This document shows, piece after piece, positions 17,204 through 26,152 of a DNA stretch of 64,000 nt; position 1 is the stretch's first letter; the number at the start of each line of letters is the position of its first letter. Source of the DNA: Actinomadura meyerae. GTDB lineage: Bacteria > Actinomycetota > Actinomycetes > Streptosporangiales > Streptosporangiaceae. The translations under genes and the position numbers were made by a program. A model generated the notes under the pieces. The model had not been told where the DNA came from. It saw nothing but the letters and a program-made list of their open reading frames with translations, and did not search any database. The stretch lies in assembly GCF_900188445.1 (NCBI RefSeq), contig NZ_FZOR01000045.1, positions 1 to 64,000 on the forward strand. The letters run 5' to 3'.

Positions 17204-17899
17204 TCAGGAACCTGCGGTGCGGCGGCGCTCCAGGCCGTCCAGGATCAGGTCGAGCGCGAACTCGAACTCGAACTGGTCGTCGCAGAAGCCCAGCGTGCCG
17301 TCCGGATCGTCGTGGACGGCGTCCGCCAGCATTCCGACGATGTTCGGGAACCGGTCGCCCATCTCCGCCATGGCGGCCCCGGCGTCCACGCCCTGGGCCG
17401 CGTCGGGCTGGAACAGCTCCTGCGTGAAGCCGAGGGCGCGGCTGCCCAGCACGTGCAGCGCGCGATGCGCCAGATCGAAGGAGAACCCGCCCGCCCGCAG
17501 GATGCCGACGACCTGGTCGAAGTACGCGATCACCAGCGGGTTCGTGCGGCTCACGAGCAGTTGCGGAGCCCACCGGTGCCGCAGCAGCACCTCCCGGGCC
17601 GCCAGCGCCCGCGCCCGCAGCGCGGCGCGCCAGTCCTCCGCCGGGTCGGGCGCCTCGACCTTCCCCACGGCGTCGATGACCTCTTCGAGGACCATCTCCG
17701 CCAGGCCGTCGAACACGGCCTCCTTGTTGGCGACGTGGTGGTAGAGCGACATCGCCTCCGCGCCGACCTCCTGCGCGAGCTTGCGCATGGTGAGCGAGTC
17801 GACGCCGTCCCGGTCGGCCAGCCGCACCGCGCCGCGCAGCACCCGCCTCCGGCTCAGCGGAATGCGCGGCAGATCGTCGGTATCGGTCGGTGGGGTCAT
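17204..17899 (-). CDS. TetR-family regulator
   Basis: A 231-residue repressor. The helix-turn-helix (about residues 18-65) contains LTMRKLAQEVGAEAMSLYHHVANKEAV; the C-terminal part resembles the TetR_C domain. It lies just upstream of the oxidoreductase gene on the same strand, separated by 142 bp holding three operator-like repeats. A fourth related site lies at 17927-17940 in front of this gene. This pattern implies autorepression plus control of the reductase. Confidence 0.87.
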   Translation of the reverse strand: MTPPTDTDDLPRIPLSRRRVLRGAVRLADRDGVDSLTMRKLAQEVGAEAMSLYHHVANKEAVFDGLAEMVLEEVIDAVGKVEAPDPAEDWRAALRARALAAREVLLRHRWAPQLLVSRTNPLVIAYFDQVVGILRAGGFSFDLAHRALHVLGSRALGFTQELFQPDAAQGVDAGAAMAEMGDRFPNIVGMLADAVHDDPDGTLGFCDDQFEFEFALDLILDGLERRRTAGS

Positions 17900-17926
17900 G
17901 GCTCGTCCTCCCGCCGAACCCTACCC

Positions 17927-17940
17927 GTACACGGTAAGTC
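17927..17940. promoter_or_regulatory. Probable TetR autoregulatory site
   Basis: GTACACGGTAAGTC resembles the third operator copy (GTAC-gcc-GTAAGAC) and contains TAC-N3-GTA symmetry. It lies 28 bp upstream of the TetR start codon. Confidence 0.45.
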
Positions 17941-18016
17941 TCCCAGCCCCGAGCAGACCGGGACGGCCGGCCGCTGCGAGGAGCGGCCGGCCGTCGGGTT
18001 GCCCCGGCCCGGGAGG

Positions 18017-18298
18017 TTACGGACGCTGCCGCCCGTGCCAGAGCGCATAGAACGCCAAGGCCAGACTGGTCACCGCGATCCCGGCCCCGATCGGCGGCCA
18101 TGCCGCGGGGACGAGGAGGGCCACCACCCCGGCGGCGCCGCCGAGGCCGAGGCTGACCGCGGTGACGATCACGTGCGGGGGAACGGAGGCGCCGCACCCG
18201 CCCGGACGCGCCCGGAAAGCCGCGTACGCGCGGTGCAGCCACCAGCCGAGGACGGAGAACGCCGACGCCGTCACGGCGAGTGGAATGAGAATGGACAC
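18017..18298 (-). CDS. Small membrane protein, function unknown
   Basis: A 93-residue protein with about three hydrophobic helices (residues 1-20, 38-58 and 64-85) and a basic segment after the first. The GTG at 18298 is chosen because GGGAG lies 8-12 nt upstream; the frame is open further 5' but the added residues are low-complexity and lack a ribosome site. It stands alone, 118 bp after the end of the TetR promoter region. I recognise no family. Confidence 0.6.
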   Translation of the reverse strand: MSILIPLAVTASAFSVLGWWLHRAYAAFRARPGGCGASVPPHVIVTAVSLGLGGAAGVVALLVPAAWPPIGAGIAVTSLALAFYALWHGRQRP

Positions 18299-18496
18299 GG
18301 TCTTGGGCTCCCTTCTTGGAGAAGGGGGTGCGCACCCGATTAACGTGCCTTCACAGTAGGAAAATCCGCGTCCGGAATAGGGGGTTGCCGCTCGGGTTGG
18401 CGATCCGATAAATGGTCTGAGGGAGCGGTAACCAGAGCGGTAACCAGGTCGCCGCTCACGGGTCGCCCGCAAGACGATGTCGCCTGTGCTCGCCCC

Positions 18497-21400
18497 GTGC
18501 ATAATGTAGCCGTGGTGGATGAGGGCGAGGTGGACCTCGCGGCGCTGACGGATGAACTCGGACGGTTGTCCGAGCGAGGTCTGCCGCGTGCGTTCAAGCG
18601 TCTGGACAAGCGAAGTGATCCGCTCGAACTACCGCGGCTTCAGGCCATCGCGGAACGGGATGTGCCGGGCCAGTGGCGGGACGACCGGGTAGCGGCACTC
18701 GAAGCACTTCTGCGCCACGGTATTGAACGCCTGGACGGCACGGTCGGGACGACCGATGTCAGCCGGCAGCGAGCAGCAGCCATACTCTTCAATCTCTCGT
18801 TCCAGGATGTGCGGCCCCTCGATATGGAGGGTCGTCGGTGGAGTTCTGAGATCAAAAAGCGTCTTGTCGATGAGTTCCAGGCGCAGGATTCGACGGTGCG
18901 CCGCTATTCCAGGCAGATTCGCAAAGTCCTGGCGCGGATTCTCATCGACTCGCCCATGGCGCCGCAGCGGGCCGACGGGGGCACGCGCGAGGCAAGTGAA
19001 GTGGTTCGGGACTTTGTGCAGAACGCGCCCGCGCTGAAGGATTCCCGGAGGGTGCGCGAACTCGTCGCCGTTTCCGCCGCCTACGTCCGGGACGTTCGCA
19101 TCGACAAGGCACTGTACGTGCCGCGGACCATCGAGGGTGACCTGTTCGAGAAGCTGAGCGACACGGCCCACTCCTGGCCGCGGGCGGTCATCGGCGAGGC
19201 CGGCGCGGGCAAGAGCACCCTGCTCTGGTCCCTGTACCGGGAGTTGGCCGCTAAGCCGCACATGGTGCCGATGCTCCTGCCGGCGACCTGGCTGCTCGGC
19301 GACACCCGTGGCGAGCCCGTCGAGAAGCTGCTCGGCGCGCTCCAGGACCTGGCGCAGGCCGGCAGGTCACCGGTGCTGCTGCTCGACACCGCCGACCTGA
19401 TGCTCCACGACGAAGAGGCCCGGCAGATGCTGCTGCGGCTCGTCGACACCGTCCACACGGCGGGCTTCACGGGCGTGTACTCCACCAGGCCCCAGGAGGC
19501 CGCGCTCCTCGCGCATGACGAGTTGCGTCCCCACCATCTCCTGCCCTACGACGATGCCGAGATCGATCGCGCCGTGGCCGCCCTGGTGGACCGCTACTGT
19601 CCGGCGGCATCGCGCGCGGACGTGACCGAACGGGTCCAGCGGGCGACGGCTCGCGGGCTGCCGGTCGCGGACGTCTGCCGCAGCCCGCTGCTGCTGCGCA
19701 TGCTGTTCGATCTCTCCGCGCCCGACGAGCCGGAACTCGACGACGTGGACGTCACCCGGCTCTTCGACGCGTACTGGCAGCGGCGAGTGATCCGCGACGC
19801 CCGTACGGACACCGAGACCGGCCTTCGCGCCCGCGCCGCCGACAACCTGAGCATTCTCGCCGGCCACACCGCCGTCGGGTTGCTCGCCTCGGGACTGCCC
19901 GAGCTACCCGGTGCCACGTTGCGCGACACGACCGGCATGGCGGCGGGGCCGCAGCACGATCCCGCGGTGCTCGAAGAAGGGCTCGACGTCCTCACCGAAC
20001 GCGGCGTCCTCGTCCACAGCGGGGATCAGGTCGGCTTCTTCCACCAGACCATGTTCGAGTTCGCCGCCGCGAAGGGGCTGCTCGCCAGGTCGGACCCGGC
20101 GGTGATCAGCACGCTGACGACCCGGACGACCGGTCACGGCGGTGATCTGTTCGTCGGCGCCGTCCTCGAGCAGGTCCTGATCCTCGCGGGGACCAACCCC
20201 CTTCTCCAGGACGCGCTCCGGGACGCCGTGCGGTCACTGGTCACCTCCGGCGGTGAGGCCGTCCAGGCGATCGGGCTCGTGGCGTGGGCCCACTACCCGG
20301 CGCTCCTCGACGACTCCCCCGGCACCCTGCGGAAGACCGGGGCCTCGGCGCTGGAACGCGCGACGAGGATCCTGCCCACGATCGCGGCCAAACCGACCGG
20401 ACAGACCATCAGCCAGCTCATGCTGGTCTGGGAGGCCACGAAGGAGCCGCGAGTACGCACGGCGGTGCTGGACGCGTTCGCCAGACTCGCTTTGCGTGTT
20501 CCGCGCGACGTGGCCGACGCGCTGGAGCACCTGAATCCGCTCCAAGTCTTCACGGGCACCACCGCCACCGAGGGCATGCGGCGCAGCCTCCTCGGCGTCC
20601 TGCACACGGTCTCCTCTAAGGCGCGCCTCCTCGTGCGGTCCACTCTCGTCGCAATGCTCATGAGGCCCGACGACCGGGGCTCCATCGAACTGGACTACCT
20701 GGCCGACCAGTGGCATGACATCGGCGACGACAATCTGCTCGCCGAAGTCGTCCGGGCACTCGACGCGTACGCGCGGCCGAGCCACGCGGTCGCGGCGGAA
20801 CTGGGCCGGCTCATCGCCGCGGAATGGCGTCGGACGGGCATCTGGGACGAGCCCGAGGCGTGGACGGACTTCCTCGCGGACTCCCTCGGTGCAGAGGGCG
20901 AGGGCGTCACACCGGAGGCCGAGGCGGCCATCCGGGCCATTGGCGCCTTCACCGTCGCACTGAACGATGAGGACCGCATCCGGCTCGCCGTCGAGGCCCT
21001 CCTGGACGCGCAGAACCCACACGTGCGCGACCTTGTCCAGCAGACCGTGCTGCGCGACATCCTGTCGTCCGGGTCGAAGGCCGCCGCGATCCTGGAGGAG
21101 GTCGCGGGAACCTCACTGGCGACGATCGGCGACGCCGCGCAGCGAGGCATGATCGACGACCGGCAGCGGCTCCTGCTGGATCTGCTCGCCCAATCACAGG
21201 TAACCGAGGGAGCCGTCGCCCGGCTCATCCCCCGCCAGCTCGTCACCCGGGATTGGACGAGCGACGCCCGGCTGCTGCGGCTCGTCCCGGCCGCGGCCGA
21301 CCAGGGGCATGCTGCCGCCCGGCAATTCCTGAAACGGGTGCGCCACGGCCCACCTCTTCTCTCGCCCGCCGGGCTCGACACGCTGTTCTCCACCCGCGCC

Positions 21401-22384
21401 GCACGAGACCCGAGAAGCGACGACGTCTTCGATGCCCTCCTGTCGATCGCCGTCCAGGCAGGCCGGACAGCGGACCTGGAGCAGATCGTCCGCGCCGCGG
21501 ACTCCCGCGGCGGACGCATCGACGCGTACGGCCCGGTGCTTCTGAGGCACGCCCGCGACCTGCTGACGGGCGGCGACGACGAGGCGAAGCGGCGGGGCGG
21601 GGAGTTCCTGGCCGAGCTCATGGGCAAGATCGACATAGGGATGGCGTGGCCGGAACTCCGCGCCGTCTTCGATGACGTCGGCGACCAGGCCGTTCTCGTC
21701 CGGCTCATCGAGCATCTGTGGAACCAGACCCCGGTCGACGATGTCTCCGCCCAGCTCGAGTACCTCGGCCAGTTCATCGTGATCGAGCCTGATGCCGGGA
21801 AGCCGGTGGCGCGCCCCGGTGGGCGTCCGGTGAACATCTCGGTCGCGGTCGCATCGGCATGGGCCGTGCTCTACCTTCTGGGCCGCAGCCGTGACGCCGA
21901 CGCCGACGACTGGCCGACGATTCGGACCCTGGGGCTTTACGAGGTCGAGCAGGATGCGGTCTTCGTCGAGACCAGGAGACTGCTCATCGTCAGCGATTAC
22001 CTCGCCCGCCTCGGCAGGAAGAACCCGCGGCAGGCGGGAGAGAACCTGATCGAATACCTGGAGAAGGTCGCGGCGGGCGAATTCCGCGACAACTTCCCCA
22101 AGGCGTGGCGGCGTGAACTGCGCAACGCGGTCCAGCACGCCTGCGCCCACGGTGACCAGCGGATCATCACCGGGCTCGTCGCCACCTGCCGGACCGTCGA
22201 CTTCAGCATCGCGGAGGAGGTCCTGACCGCCATCGCGGAACGGCACTACGCAGATGCCCGGCAGCATCTCCAAGCGCTCGGACGCGCCGACATATCGGCC
22301 ACCCTGCGCGGCTTCGTCATCGACCTCGTGCGTGCGCACGACCGCAGTTTCGGGACGCGGGCCTTCCCCGAGATCCTCGCGTGA
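18497..22384 (+). CDS. NACHT/STAND-type P-loop NTPase with long repeat-like C-terminus
   Basis: A 1295-residue protein. An N-terminal helical region of about 205 residues is followed by Walker A GEAGAGKST (233-241), Walker B SPVLLLDTADLML (291-303), a sensor-like STRPQEA (329-335), and FFHQTMFEFAAAKGLL (514-529), which matches the FxHxxxxEyxAA element of NACHT proteins. The remaining 760 residues are helical and look like HEAT/TPR-type solenoid repeats. Bacterial STAND/NACHT proteins of this build often sense phage proteins. No signal peptide or membrane helix is seen. The start is uncertain: GTG at 18497, 18512 and 18515 are all in frame, and CATAAT at 18500-18505 could make 18512 leaderless. 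Confidence 0.75.
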   Translation: MHNVAVVDEGEVDLAALTDELGRLSERGLPRAFKRLDKRSDPLELPRLQAIAERDVPGQWRDDRVAALEALLRHGIERLDGTVGTTDVSRQRAAAILFNLSFQDVRPLDMEGRRWSSEIKKRLVDEFQAQDSTVRRYSRQIRKVLARILIDSPMAPQRADGGTREASEVVRDFVQNAPALKDSRRVRELVAVSAAYVRDVRIDKALYVPRTIEGDLFEKLSDTAHSWPRAVIGEAGAGKSTLLWSLYRELAAKPHMVPMLLPATWLLGDTRGEPVEKLLGALQDLAQAGRSPVLLLDTADLMLHDEEARQMLLRLVDTVHTAGFTGVYSTRPQEAALLAHDELRPHHLLPYDDAEIDRAVAALVDRYCPAASRADVTERVQRATARGLPVADVCRSPLLLRMLFDLSAPDEPELDDVDVTRLFDAYWQRRVIRDARTDTETGLRARAADNLSILAGHTAVGLLASGLPELPGATLRDTTGMAAGPQHDPAVLEEGLDVLTERGVLVHSGDQVGFFHQTMFEFAAAKGLLARSDPAVISTLTTRTTGHGGDLFVGAVLEQVLILAGTNPLLQDALRDAVRSLVTSGGEAVQAIGLVAWAHYPALLDDSPGTLRKTGASALERATRILPTIAAKPTGQTISQLMLVWEATKEPRVRTAVLDAFARLALRVPRDVADALEHLNPLQVFTGTTATEGMRRSLLGVLHTVSSKARLLVRSTLVAMLMRPDDRGSIELDYLADQWHDIGDDNLLAEVVRALDAYARPSHAVAAELGRLIAAEWRRTGIWDEPEAWTDFLADSLGAEGEGVTPEAEAAIRAIGAFTVALNDEDRIRLAVEALLDAQNPHVRDLVQQTVLRDILSSGSKAAAILEEVAGTSLATIGDAAQRGMIDDRQRLLLDLLAQSQVTEGAVARLIPRQLVTRDWTSDARLLRLVPAAADQGHAAARQFLKRVRHGPPLLSPAGLDTLFSTRAARDPRSDDVFDALLSIAVQAGRTADLEQIVRAADSRGGRIDAYGPVLLRHARDLLTGGDDEAKRRGGEFLAELMGKIDIGMAWPELRAVFDDVGDQAVLVRLIEHLWNQTPVDDVSAQLEYLGQFIVIEPDAGKPVARPGGRPVNISVAVASAWAVLYLLGRSRDADADDWPTIRTLGLYEVEQDAVFVETRRLLIVSDYLARLGRKNPRQAGENLIEYLEKVAAGEFRDNFPKAWRRELRNAVQHACAHGDQRIITGLVATCRTVDFSIAEEVLTAIAERHYADARQHLQALGRADISATLRGFVIDLVRAHDRSFGTRAFPEILA
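18500..18505 (+). promoter_or_regulatory. Candidate -10 element giving a leaderless transcript
   Basis: CATAAT lies 6 nt before the GTG at 18512. No ribosome site precedes any of the three possible GTG starts, which fits leaderless translation common in actinobacteria. No convincing -35 element was seen. Confidence 0.35.
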
Positions 22385-22390
22385 GTTCTG

Positions 22391-23287
22391 CTAGCTCCGC
22401 ATGCTCGACACGGTGACTCGGCCGGTGCGCAGGGAGCGGCTGTGCGTGGCGGGCGAGCCGAGTTGCCCGGCGAGTTGCAGCAGGTCGATGTCGCGCTCGA
22501 CGGTGAAGCCGCGCTCGGCCAGGAGTTCGGCCATCTCGGCGGGCTTCCACGCCGAGCGCCACGGCTCGTCCGACGTCGCGGACTCGACCCGGCTTGCGCG
22601 GGCGACCAGGCTGAGCACGCCCCGGCCGAGCGTGGCCGTCAGCGAAGGCGCCTGGTAGTTCACCACCAGGACGCTGCCGGGCGCCGAACGTTGCGCCACC
22701 GCGGTCGCCGTCGCGGCGACATCGGCCTTGCGCAGGTAGGGGACGACTCCCTCCCAGACCCAGACGGTCGGTGCCTCCCGGTCATGCCCGGCGGCCTCCA
22801 GGGCGGCGTCCAGCGGTTCGGTGGTCAGGTCGACCGGGGCGAACACCAGCCGTCCCGCCACCGGAGTCAGCCCGTCGGCGCGCTCGCGGGCGTCGGCCTG
22901 GGTGGCGGGGTGATCGACGCAGAACACCGTCGCCCCCTTAAGGGCGGGCAGGCGCCACGGCCTGCCGTCCAGCCCGGCACCGAGCAGGACAACCTGCATG
23001 CCGTCCTGGCCCTTGACGGCGGCGGTCACCGCCTCGTCGATCAGCACCGTGCGGGGCACCACGACCTCGGCGCAGGCGCGGACGGACTCCACCGCCCACC
23101 GCTCCCGGCCCCCGGCCCGCCCGGCGGCGGTCTCGTCCCGCGCCGCGTCGACCGGCTCCAGCTCCTCCGGCCGCAGTAACCGCCTGGCCACCGGATCGCT
23201 GAACCGTCCTTCGGCGACCCGGCCGTCCGCCACCGCCCGCCCCTGGCACACGAAGACCGCCGTCCGACTGGCTCCACCCGACTTCAT
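22391..23287 (-). CDS. Class I SAM methyltransferase, leucine carboxyl methyltransferase (LCMT/PPM1) family
   Basis: A 298-residue protein. The family layout shows RTVLIDEAV, then VVLLGAGLDGRPWRLP for SAM binding, VFCVDHPATQ as the acidic loop, and VWEGVVPYL. Actinobacterial members methylate small carboxylates or polyketide-like compounds. GGAGG lies 5 nt upstream of the ATG. It follows the MFS gene by 17 bp on the same strand, so a methylate-and-export pair is plausible. Its end is 6 bp from the NACHT stop. Confidence 0.85.
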   Translation of the reverse strand: MKSGGASRTAVFVCQGRAVADGRVAEGRFSDPVARRLLRPEELEPVDAARDETAAGRAGGRERWAVESVRACAEVVVPRTVLIDEAVTAAVKGQDGMQVVLLGAGLDGRPWRLPALKGATVFCVDHPATQADARERADGLTPVAGRLVFAPVDLTTEPLDAALEAAGHDREAPTVWVWEGVVPYLRKADVAATATAVAQRSAPGSVLVVNYQAPSLTATLGRGVLSLVARASRVESATSDEPWRSAWKPAEMAELLAERGFTVERDIDLLQLAGQLGSPATHSRSLRTGRVTVSSMRS

Positions 23288-23304
23288 CGCGAACCTCCTC
23301 TCCG

Positions 23305-24510
23305 CTACCGTCGCACCTCCGCGCCCGCACGGGCAACGCGCGGCTCCCGCGCCTCGGCGGTCACCTGGGGACGCCTCCCGGACGCCCAGACGGCCAGAGC
23401 GCATGCGGCGAATCCGGCTCCGAGCAGGCTGGATCCCGTCCAGCCGTGGGCGGAGAAGGCGGCGGTCGTCGCGGCCGCGCCGAGGGCGGAGCCGAGCGAG
23501 TAGAAGACCATGTAGCCGCCGATGGCGCCGCTCGTGCGATCCGGATGCGCGGCGGTCAGCACGTGCTGGTTGCTCACGTGGACGGCCTGCACCGCGAAGT
23601 CGAGGACCACGATCCCGGCGACGAGGAGCCACAGCGACCACGGCAGCCGCCCGATCGCCGCCCACGAGACGATGAGCAGGACGAGCGCCAGACCCGTGAC
23701 CGGCGCGGCCCGCCCGGCGTCCGCCCAGCGGCCCGCGCGCGCCGCGCCGAGCGCCCCGGCGAGCCCGGCCACGCCGAACAGGCCGATCTGGAATTCGCTC
23801 AGGCGCCATGGCTCGCCCGCCAAGGGCAGGGACAGGCCGCTCCACAGCGTCCCGAACGAGGCGAACAGGAAGAACGCGATGAGCCCGCGCGTGAGGAAGA
23901 CGCGATCCCCGAACAACCGGCCGAGCGAGACGACGGCCCTCCCGTACCCCGTCCGTTCGCGGGCCTCCTCCGCCGGCAGGACGGCGAGGACGAGGCCCGC
24001 GAGCCCGAGCGACAGCACCGCGAGCACGGCATAGACGCTCCGCCAGTTCCACACGTCGGCGAGCAGGCCGGTGACGACCCGCGCGCCCAGGATGCCGACC
24101 ACGACGCCCGAGGTGACGACGCCGATGTTCCGTCCGCGCTCGCCGGGCGGCGACACGGACGCGGCATAGGCCACCGTCGTCTGCACCACGACGGCGAACA
24201 CCCCGGCCACCGCGAGCCCCACGAGCGCCGCCCACGCGGCCGACGCCGCGGCCGTGACGATCAGGCCGACCGCCGTGAGCGCCAGATGCACGGCGATGAG
24301 GCGGCGCCTGTCGACCACATCGCCGAGCGGCACCAGCAGCACCAGCCCGGCCAGGTAGCCGACCTGGCCGACCGCGACGATCCACCCGGTCAGCTCGGCC
24401 GGGACGCCCAGATCGCGTCCCATCGGCTCCAGCACCGGCTGCGCGGCGTAGATGCTCGCCACCGCGACCCCGCACACCATCGCGAGCAGCGACCGCCGCC
24501 ACACGCCCAT
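23305..24510 (-). CDS. MFS transporter
   Basis: A 401-residue major facilitator with about twelve hydrophobic helices and a loop 2-3 motif-A-like sequence, PLGDVVDRRRLI. GGAGG lies 4 nt upstream of the ATG at 24510, which is preferred over a GTG 3 nt earlier that is too close to the ribosome site. It is divergent from an HxlR regulator across an 80-bp promoter containing a 29-bp palindrome, so it is probably an efflux pump under that regulator. Confidence 0.87.
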   Translation of the reverse strand: MGVWRRSLLAMVCGVAVASIYAAQPVLEPMGRDLGVPAELTGWIVAVGQVGYLAGLVLLVPLGDVVDRRRLIAVHLALTAVGLIVTAAASAAWAALVGLAVAGVFAVVVQTTVAYAASVSPPGERGRNIGVVTSGVVVGILGARVVTGLLADVWNWRSVYAVLAVLSLGLAGLVLAVLPAEEARERTGYGRAVVSLGRLFGDRVFLTRGLIAFFLFASFGTLWSGLSLPLAGEPWRLSEFQIGLFGVAGLAGALGAARAGRWADAGRAAPVTGLALVLLIVSWAAIGRLPWSLWLLVAGIVVLDFAVQAVHVSNQHVLTAAHPDRTSGAIGGYMVFYSLGSALGAAATTAAFSAHGWTGSSLLGAGFAACALAVWASGRRPQVTAEAREPRVARAGAEVRR

Positions 24511-24518
24511 CACGCCTC

Positions 24519-24585
24519 CCGATCAGTAGCAAATTGCAACTGATCGGACCGTACGGCATGATGGTTTCAATCCGCAACTGATCGG
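24519..24585. promoter_or_regulatory. HxlR operator: 29-bp palindrome plus a downstream half-site
   Basis: Arms CCGATCAGTAGCAA (24519-24532) and TTGCAACTGATCGG (24534-24547) match at 13 of 14 positions around one central base. GCAACTGATCGG recurs at 24574-24585, overlapping the ribosome site of the HxlR gene. Binding there would repress both directions. Confidence 0.7.
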
Positions 24586-24593
24586 GAGGTGCC

Positions 24594-25070
24594 ATGCCGA
24601 GCGCCCGGGACGCCGTCCCGACCGGCCCCGTCCCGACCGGCCCCACCTGGACCGACCCCGCCTGTCCCGTCGCCCGCACGCTCGACCTCGTCGGCGACAA
24701 GTGGAGCCTGCTCATCGTCCGCGACGCGATGGACGGGGCACGGTCGTTCACCGAGTTCCAGCGGCGCACCGGCATCGCCCGCAACATCCTCACGGACCGC
24801 CTGCGCAAGCTGACCGCCCACGGCCTGCTCGACCGGCGCACCGCCGCGTCCGGCCGCCGCCGGGAGTACGTGCTGACCGACGCCGGACGCGACCTCTTCC
24901 CCGTCGTCCTCACCTTGCGGCAGTGGGGGGAGCGCCACGCCTTCGCCCCCGGCGAGGCCCACTCGACCCTCGTGGACGAGCACGGCGCCCCGGTACCGGA
25001 CTTCACCCCGACCGGCGCCGACGGCACCGTCCTCGACCCCGACACCACCCGCGTGCAGAAGATCCGCTAG
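24594..25070 (+). CDS. HxlR-family winged-helix regulator
   Basis: A 158-residue regulator. The family core is clear: CPVARTLDLVGDKWSLLIVRDA, then FTEFQRRTGIARNILTDRLRKL as the recognition region, and REYVLTDAGRDL. GGGAGGTG precedes the ATG. Members respond to quinones, aldehydes or electrophiles, often through the N-terminal cysteine, here Cys in DPACPV. It is divergent from the MFS pump and likely represses it and itself. Confidence 0.9.
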   Translation: MPSARDAVPTGPVPTGPTWTDPACPVARTLDLVGDKWSLLIVRDAMDGARSFTEFQRRTGIARNILTDRLRKLTAHGLLDRRTAASGRRREYVLTDAGRDLFPVVLTLRQWGERHAFAPGEAHSTLVDEHGAPVPDFTPTGADGTVLDPDTTRVQKIR

Positions 25071-25080
25071 CCGGACGCCC

Positions 25081-25992
25081 TCAGCCCCACAGGCGGAGCT
25101 TCTCGGGGTTGCGCACCACCCAGATGTGCCTGATGAGGTCGCCGACGACGTCGAACGCGAACACCGTCACGGTGACGCCGTCCTGCTGGGCCACCAGGCC
25201 CGGCTGGCCGTTGACCGTGCGCTCCAGGAGCGCCATGTTGCCGGGCCTCCGTTCGGCCAGCTCGACCCAAGCGCGCGCGATCTGCTCGCTGCCCTCGATG
25301 GGGTCCAGGAAGGTGACGGCGAGGCCGCCGCCGTCGGCGATCGCCGTGGCGTCGGGGTCGAGCAGGCCGATGAGGGCCTCGATGTCCTTGGCCTCCCACG
25401 CCCGCTTGAAGTCCCTGACGACGTCGGCTCGCCGGACGGGCGTCCCCGCGGGCGCCCGCGATCCCCGGATGCGGCGGCGCGCGGAGGACGCGAGCTGGCG
25501 GCAGGCCGCCGGGGAGCGGCCGACGATCTCGGCGACCTCGGCGAAGGAGTGGCAGAAGACGTCGTGCAGGATGAACGCGACGCGCTCCGCCGGGGTCATC
25601 GATTCGAGCACGACGAGGAAGGCCAGGTTGACCGACTCGTCCAGGGTGATCCGGTCGGCCGGGTCGGCGGGCGCGCCGCCGGTCCACTCCGCGCGCTCGG
25701 GCAGCGGCTCGGGGATCCACTCGCCCACGTAGGTCTCGCGGCGCGCCCGGGCCGAGCCGAGCAGGTTGAGGCAGATGCGGCCGGCGACCGTCGTCAGCCA
25801 GGCGCCCGGCGACTCGATGGCGTCCCGCTCCCGCTGCGACATCGCGTACCAGCGGGCGTAGGTCTCCTGGACGGCGTCCTCGGCCTCGGCGATCGAGCCC
25901 AGCATCCGGTACGCGAGATTGATGAGCCGGCGCCGCTCCCGCATGATCGCGTCCAGCCCCGGATCGGGCCGGTCCTGCCCTCGGCTGGTCAT
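25081..25992 (-). CDS. ECF sigma factor with SnoaL-like C-terminal domain (SigJ type)
   Basis: A 303-residue sigma factor. Region 2 (INLAYRMLGSIAEAEDAVQETYARW) and region 4 (VAFILHDVFCHSFAEVAEIVGRSPAACRQLASSAR) are followed by an NTF2/SnoaL-like tail from about residue 190 to the end. It is divergent from the LUD gene, and the shared promoter carries the same putative promoter block on both strands, which argues for autoactivation and activation of the LUD gene. It is paralogous to the factor at 14885-15739 but has a different partner. Confidence 0.88.
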   Translation of the reverse strand: MTSRGQDRPDPGLDAIMRERRRLINLAYRMLGSIAEAEDAVQETYARWYAMSQRERDAIESPGAWLTTVAGRICLNLLGSARARRETYVGEWIPEPLPERAEWTGGAPADPADRITLDESVNLAFLVVLESMTPAERVAFILHDVFCHSFAEVAEIVGRSPAACRQLASSARRRIRGSRAPAGTPVRRADVVRDFKRAWEAKDIEALIGLLDPDATAIADGGGLAVTFLDPIEGSEQIARAWVELAERRPGNMALLERTVNGQPGLVAQQDGVTVTVFAFDVVGDLIRHIWVVRNPEKLRLWG

Positions 25993-26029
25993 GGTTCCGG
26001 CGGCTCCCTCGGTCGCTTCGGTCCTCACC

Positions 26030-26105
26030 GGTTCCGACAAGACGGCCCGCCGGAATGTGAGGCGGCGGACCGGCCTCACATTCCGGACGGCTGCGCTGTC
26101 GGACC
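26030..26105. promoter_or_regulatory. Mirror-image divergent promoter region
   Basis: Perfect 14-bp arms CCGGAATGTGAGGC (26050-26063) and GCCTCACATTCCGG (26073-26086) are nested inside GGTTCCGACA (26030-26039) and TGTCGGACC (26097-26105), sharing one centre near 26068. Read outward, each strand has the 14-mer, exactly 10 nt, then TGTCGG, as expected for two copies of an ECF -35/-10 promoter. Confidence 0.65.
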
Positions 26106-26152
26106 ACCGAGAACAGCACATCACCGATCGACCAGGGAGTGCGGGGACCACC

